Source: Lachnospiraceae bacterium UBA4364 (GTDB lineage Bacteria > Bacillota > Clostridia > Lachnospirales > Lachnospiraceae). Taken from it: a DNA stretch of 15,372 nucleotides. Below are positions 12,409 to 15,372 of the stretch, piece by piece; position 1 is the first letter of the stretch, and every line of letters begins with the position of its first letter. The stretch lies in NCBI GenBank assembly GCA_002393955.1, contig DGSK01000022.1:1-15372 (forward strand). The letters run 5' to 3'. A program made the translations under genes and the position numbers. The notes beneath the pieces are model-generated. The model was not told the DNA's origin and did no database searches. It worked only from the letters and a program-made list of their open reading frames with translations.

Positions 12409-15333
12409 ATGAACGATATTAAGGAAATTAGAGACAAGCTTCTTGACGGAATGACTGAGCCGCAGAAACAGGCGGTACAGGAGATAACACATGACCTGGA
12501 GATAGTAGCCTGTGCAGGTGCGGGTAAGACCAAGACTGTTACCCACCGGATCATATACATGATTGCAAACGGAGTGAAACCGGAGAATATCGTGGCGATC
12601 ACTTTTACAAGGAAGGCAGCCGCAGAAATGCGTGGACGTATTTATGATGTGGGAGGCCGCATCCTTGGCAATACGAAGGGTTTTGCGGATATGTATATAG
12701 GCACGATAGATGCTTTCTGCCTTAAGATGCTACAGGAGTATGAGCCTGAGTATGCCAAGTTTTCAGTCCTTGATGAAGTACAGACCAAGATTTTCCTTGA
12801 AAGATTCAGTGGCGGCAGGGAGGATTTGACGGGTCTCAGGGGATCTGTGATCGACAGAGCGGTCAATCTTAACCGTAACGGATCAAAGAATCCAAGGAAG
12901 TTTGACTATTATTCGAGCCTAATGTCCATGCTGAACAGTACATGGCATGACCATTCCTATAGGGATAATTGGAGTCCCGAGGTCCTGGATTGTCTTGATA
13001 GATACAATAAATGCCTGTACGACAATAAGTATTTTGATTTTTCATCTATGATCAGAAAGATGATAGAAGGTCTTGATCCGGAGTCGGATACAAATGGCGG
13101 ACAGATATCAGAGTTTGGCCAAAAAGTTTTTGACAGGGTTAAGTACCTTATCATAGATGAATACCAGGATACCAATCCATCACAGGAATACCTCACCGGG
13201 CTTTTTAAGAGATACGGTAACGCAAATCTGTGCGTGGTAGGTGATGCGGACCAGACCATATATCAGTTCAGGGGCAGTGATGAGAGCAATATCCTTGGTT
13301 TCAAGGAGAAGTATGATGCTGTACAGATCCGTCTGGATAAAGATTTCCGAAGTACTGATGCGGTGATTGATGTTGCCAATCACTCAATAGAGGGAAATTA
13401 TACAGACGGGAATAAACATATCCAGATGGTCCATGGTGAAATAAAGGGCAGTAGCCTTGCATATGAGGAAGGCGATATAGTATGGAAGGATTTTGCAGGC
13501 TACGATAGTGAAGCCGACCATATGGTCAGGGAGATAAAACGCCTGAATGACAGCGGCATTCCCCTTTCGGAGATAGCGGTACTTTTCAGAAGGCGCAGGG
13601 AATATAATTTTGGCGTGGTAATGGCTGATTTCCAGAGTGTTCTGGCTTCAAAACTGAAAGAGAACAATATCGAATACATTGTGGAAGGCCTGAATACCTT
13701 GCATACCACGGATGAATTTGCGGCTATGGAGCATCTCTTCTTTTATATCACTGCAACTTATCTGCCTAAGTATTCCAATATGATCATAGGATTCCAGGCA
13801 CAGCAGATAAAGGACGCCTGGCTCAAAGTGAGCAATGATGAGTCGTGTTATGAAGCGGCAATTAAAGACCTGGACAAGAAGATGAAAAAAATCTGTTCAA
13901 AGGAAAAGGTCTTCGGTCACGAATTCAATATGCAGCAGATTTTCCAGGAATTTCTGGCACATTTTGATTTCCTGGAGAGGGATGATAACAGGGCGCGGAC
14001 CACAATGTACAATTTCGGAAAATGTAGCCGTGTGATAGCTGACTTTGAACTGCTGTATTTTAATGAATCCGCTCAGTACAAGGCCGGACAGTTCTGTGAG
14101 CACCTGATGCTGATGGTGACAGACCTGTATCCTGAAGGGGAGCAGGACAATGCCATGATACGCGGTGATGCGGTACGCCTTATGACAGTCCATCAGTCAA
14201 AAGGCATGGAATTTACGGCAGTATTCATTCCTGCGCTATGCGAAGGAATATTTCCGTCGGGAAGTTTTAGTATGCCCGGTAGGATATACAGTGCAGCCGA
14301 TGCGTTGAGTAGCATGGCACAGTCGGCGAGGCAGGATGTTCATTCATGGGTGCCCAATTATAACGGATACTATGGCGGGGTGGATGCTGAGCGCAAGCTT
14401 TTCTATGTAGCTGTTACAAGGGCAAAGAAGTATCTGTTCCTAAGCTATGCAGAAAAGTATGGGGATAAGGATGAATGCAGGTCAGAGTTTCTGAACGAAG
14501 TCTTGGAATCACCTTATCTTAAGTATTATAAGTGCCTTGGGGATAATCCGGATTTCAGATATTCGGATAAAGCTCTTCCATTTATGAAGCAGGATCCGCT
14601 TCCGCTTACGCTCAACTTTTCACTGCTTTCCAATTATTATGACTGCCCATATCGCTTTAAACTTTCTAATTTCTACGGCTTTGTGCAGCCATATTCGGAG
14701 GTACAGGGATACGGAACCGTGCTGCATGAGATTATGATGCACATACATCGTACCTGGATAGATCATGAAGAAATAACAGAGGACAACTTGAAGCAGATAG
14801 TTGAAACTGCTGTTTATCTGCCCTTTGCAAACCCGGTGCAGATAGAAAATGCGAAGACCGGTGCAATGAACTGTGCGAAGGCCTATATAAAGCAGAATGA
14901 AAAAGACAAGGACCGTATGGTTGCGTCGGAAATGGATATCAATATTGAGATGGGTGAGGGCGTAAGTGTCAACGGCCGTATAGATCTGGTCCGCACTGTT
15001 CAGGTGGACGGCAGTGAAAAGCTTGCCATTGTCGACCTGAAGTCTGCGGGGAAGGATGCAGAACAGTGCCTGAATGCAGAGCAGTTAAAGATTTACGCCA
15101 TCGGCTACCAGGAGGCCACCGGTCAGGATGCGGATTATCTGATGATCTACAATCTGGATCATCCCGATGGTTCAAGGAATGCAAAGGAAGAGGTGCAAAG
15201 CAATGCACTTATTTCAGCACGTGACGGTATCATGGAAGCGGCCCATAATATTCGCAGCGACAATCTTCCCAGAAAGAAGGGGGAAAAATGCAAGGGGTGT
15301 TACTTAAAGCATCTGTGTGGGAAAAAGAATTAA
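12409..15333 (+). CDS. UvrD/PcrA-type helicase fused to RecB/Cas4-like nuclease
   Basis: A 974-aa SF1A DNA helicase-nuclease. Helicase motifs in order: Walker A CAGAGKT (K40), motif Ia TFTRKAAAEM, motif II IDEYQD (D250-E251), motif III GDADQTIYQFRGSD, motif IV DKDFRST, motif V TVHQSKGMEF, motif VI YVAVTRAK (R671). The C-terminus (about 735-974) is a PD-(D/E)XK nuclease of RecB/AddB/Cas4 type: H773 in GTVLHE, D859 in GRIDLV, D876-L-K878, and Q892-x3-Y896. Four cysteines, C746 and the C-terminal C961, C964 and C970, are spaced as in AddB/Cas4 iron-sulfur nuclease domains. It should unwind DNA 3'-to-5' and cut it, in repair or anti-phage defence. It is shorter than AddA or AddB and lacks a visible partner subunit besides the DUF5710-like protein. 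GAGGAAG precedes the ATG. Family assignment is firm; pathway is not. Confidence 0.92.
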   Translation: MNDIKEIRDKLLDGMTEPQKQAVQEITHDLEIVACAGAGKTKTVTHRIIYMIANGVKPENIVAITFTRKAAAEMRGRIYDVGGRILGNTKGFADMYIGTIDAFCLKMLQEYEPEYAKFSVLDEVQTKIFLERFSGGREDLTGLRGSVIDRAVNLNRNGSKNPRKFDYYSSLMSMLNSTWHDHSYRDNWSPEVLDCLDRYNKCLYDNKYFDFSSMIRKMIEGLDPESDTNGGQISEFGQKVFDRVKYLIIDEYQDTNPSQEYLTGLFKRYGNANLCVVGDADQTIYQFRGSDESNILGFKEKYDAVQIRLDKDFRSTDAVIDVANHSIEGNYTDGNKHIQMVHGEIKGSSLAYEEGDIVWKDFAGYDSEADHMVREIKRLNDSGIPLSEIAVLFRRRREYNFGVVMADFQSVLASKLKENNIEYIVEGLNTLHTTDEFAAMEHLFFYITATYLPKYSNMIIGFQAQQIKDAWLKVSNDESCYEAAIKDLDKKMKKICSKEKVFGHEFNMQQIFQEFLAHFDFLERDDNRARTTMYNFGKCSRVIADFELLYFNESAQYKAGQFCEHLMLMVTDLYPEGEQDNAMIRGDAVRLMTVHQSKGMEFTAVFIPALCEGIFPSGSFSMPGRIYSAADALSSMAQSARQDVHSWVPNYNGYYGGVDAERKLFYVAVTRAKKYLFLSYAEKYGDKDECRSEFLNEVLESPYLKYYKCLGDNPDFRYSDKALPFMKQDPLPLTLNFSLLSNYYDCPYRFKLSNFYGFVQPYSEVQGYGTVLHEIMMHIHRTWIDHEEITEDNLKQIVETAVYLPFANPVQIENAKTGAMNCAKAYIKQNEKDKDRMVASEMDINIEMGEGVSVNGRIDLVRTVQVDGSEKLAIVDLKSAGKDAEQCLNAEQLKIYAIGYQEATGQDADYLMIYNLDHPDGSRNAKEEVQSNALISARDGIMEAAHNIRSDNLPRKKGEKCKGCYLKHLCGKKN

Positions 15334-15355
15334 TCACTAAAACTTCTCACATATA
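15326..15355 (+). repeat. Right copy of the gene-end inverted repeat
   Basis: The stop codon TAA of the helicase-nuclease gene, two bases, then ACTAAAACTTCTCACATATA, matching the reverse complement of bases 1-20 at 19 of 20 positions. Just downstream, CTTCTCACA (15343-15351) can pair with TGTGGAAAG (15359-15367) around a 7-base loop, with one mismatch and one wobble, so the element may form an RNA hairpin at the transcript end. No T-run is visible before the window ends. Confidence 0.7.
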
Positions 15356-15372
15356 GTTTGTGGAAAGAGAAC

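Noticed and set aside
1..15355. The whole window as a transposon with terminal inverted repeats
   Set aside because: No transposase, integrase or target duplication is visible, and trmL and the EAL gene are typical chromosomal genes. The repeat is reported, but not the transposon.

Overview
The window looks like chromosomal DNA of a Gram-positive anaerobe of the Lachnospiraceae (Butyrivibrio/Roseburia-like Clostridia). I infer this from moderately low G+C, strong AGGAGG-type ribosome binding sites, secreted proteins with Ser-rich linkers and Cys2-type ribbons typical of that family, a 12-TM LuxR regulator and a polytopic EAL protein. No rRNA, tRNA, CRISPR array, transposase or integrase was seen.

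Left part (23-3330, minus strand): a membrane EAL-domain c-di-GMP phosphodiesterase candidate with a degenerate GGDEF domain and its own extended -10 promoter. Upstream of it is a 12-TM MFS-like protein with a C-terminal LuxR/NarL DNA-binding domain. The regulator is divergent from a two-gene plus-strand unit (3498-6418) encoding two Sec-exported proteins that ends in a clear rho-independent terminator. The divergent spacer (3331-3497) carries a 9-bp direct repeat with 12-bp period and a perfect 6-3-6 inverted repeat, plausible operators for the LuxR protein.

Middle (6616-11299, plus strand): a tight three-gene unit. It encodes a 277-aa degenerate tandem GNAT-like protein, a 1115-aa protein with a very long Lys/Glu-rich coiled coil and a C-terminal papain-like (C39/C70-like) cysteine protease domain, and the tRNA wobble methyltransferase TrmL. 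The trmL start overlaps the protease stop (ATGA). The GNAT-like/coiled-coil-protease pair is the least familiar module here.

Right part: a mazEF-type toxin-antitoxin pair on the minus strand (11303-11844), convergent with trmL. It has a TTGACA-17-TACACT promoter and a perfect 9-3-9 palindrome over the predicted transcription start. The toxin is an unusual MazF variant with a shortened first loop and Met where Thr is usual. Then, on the plus strand, a 66-aa DUF5710-like protein is followed by a 974-aa UvrD/PcrA-type helicase fused to a RecB/Cas4-like nuclease with a four-Cys (Fe-S type) pattern, a DNA-repair or defence candidate.

A structural oddity: the first 30 bases and bases 15326-15355 are imperfect inverted copies (26/30 identical; 19/20 in the core). 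In both, the repeat sits directly on the TAA stop codon of the terminal gene (EAL protein and helicase-nuclease). It may be a dispersed gene-end element or the terminal inverted repeats of a module spanning the window.
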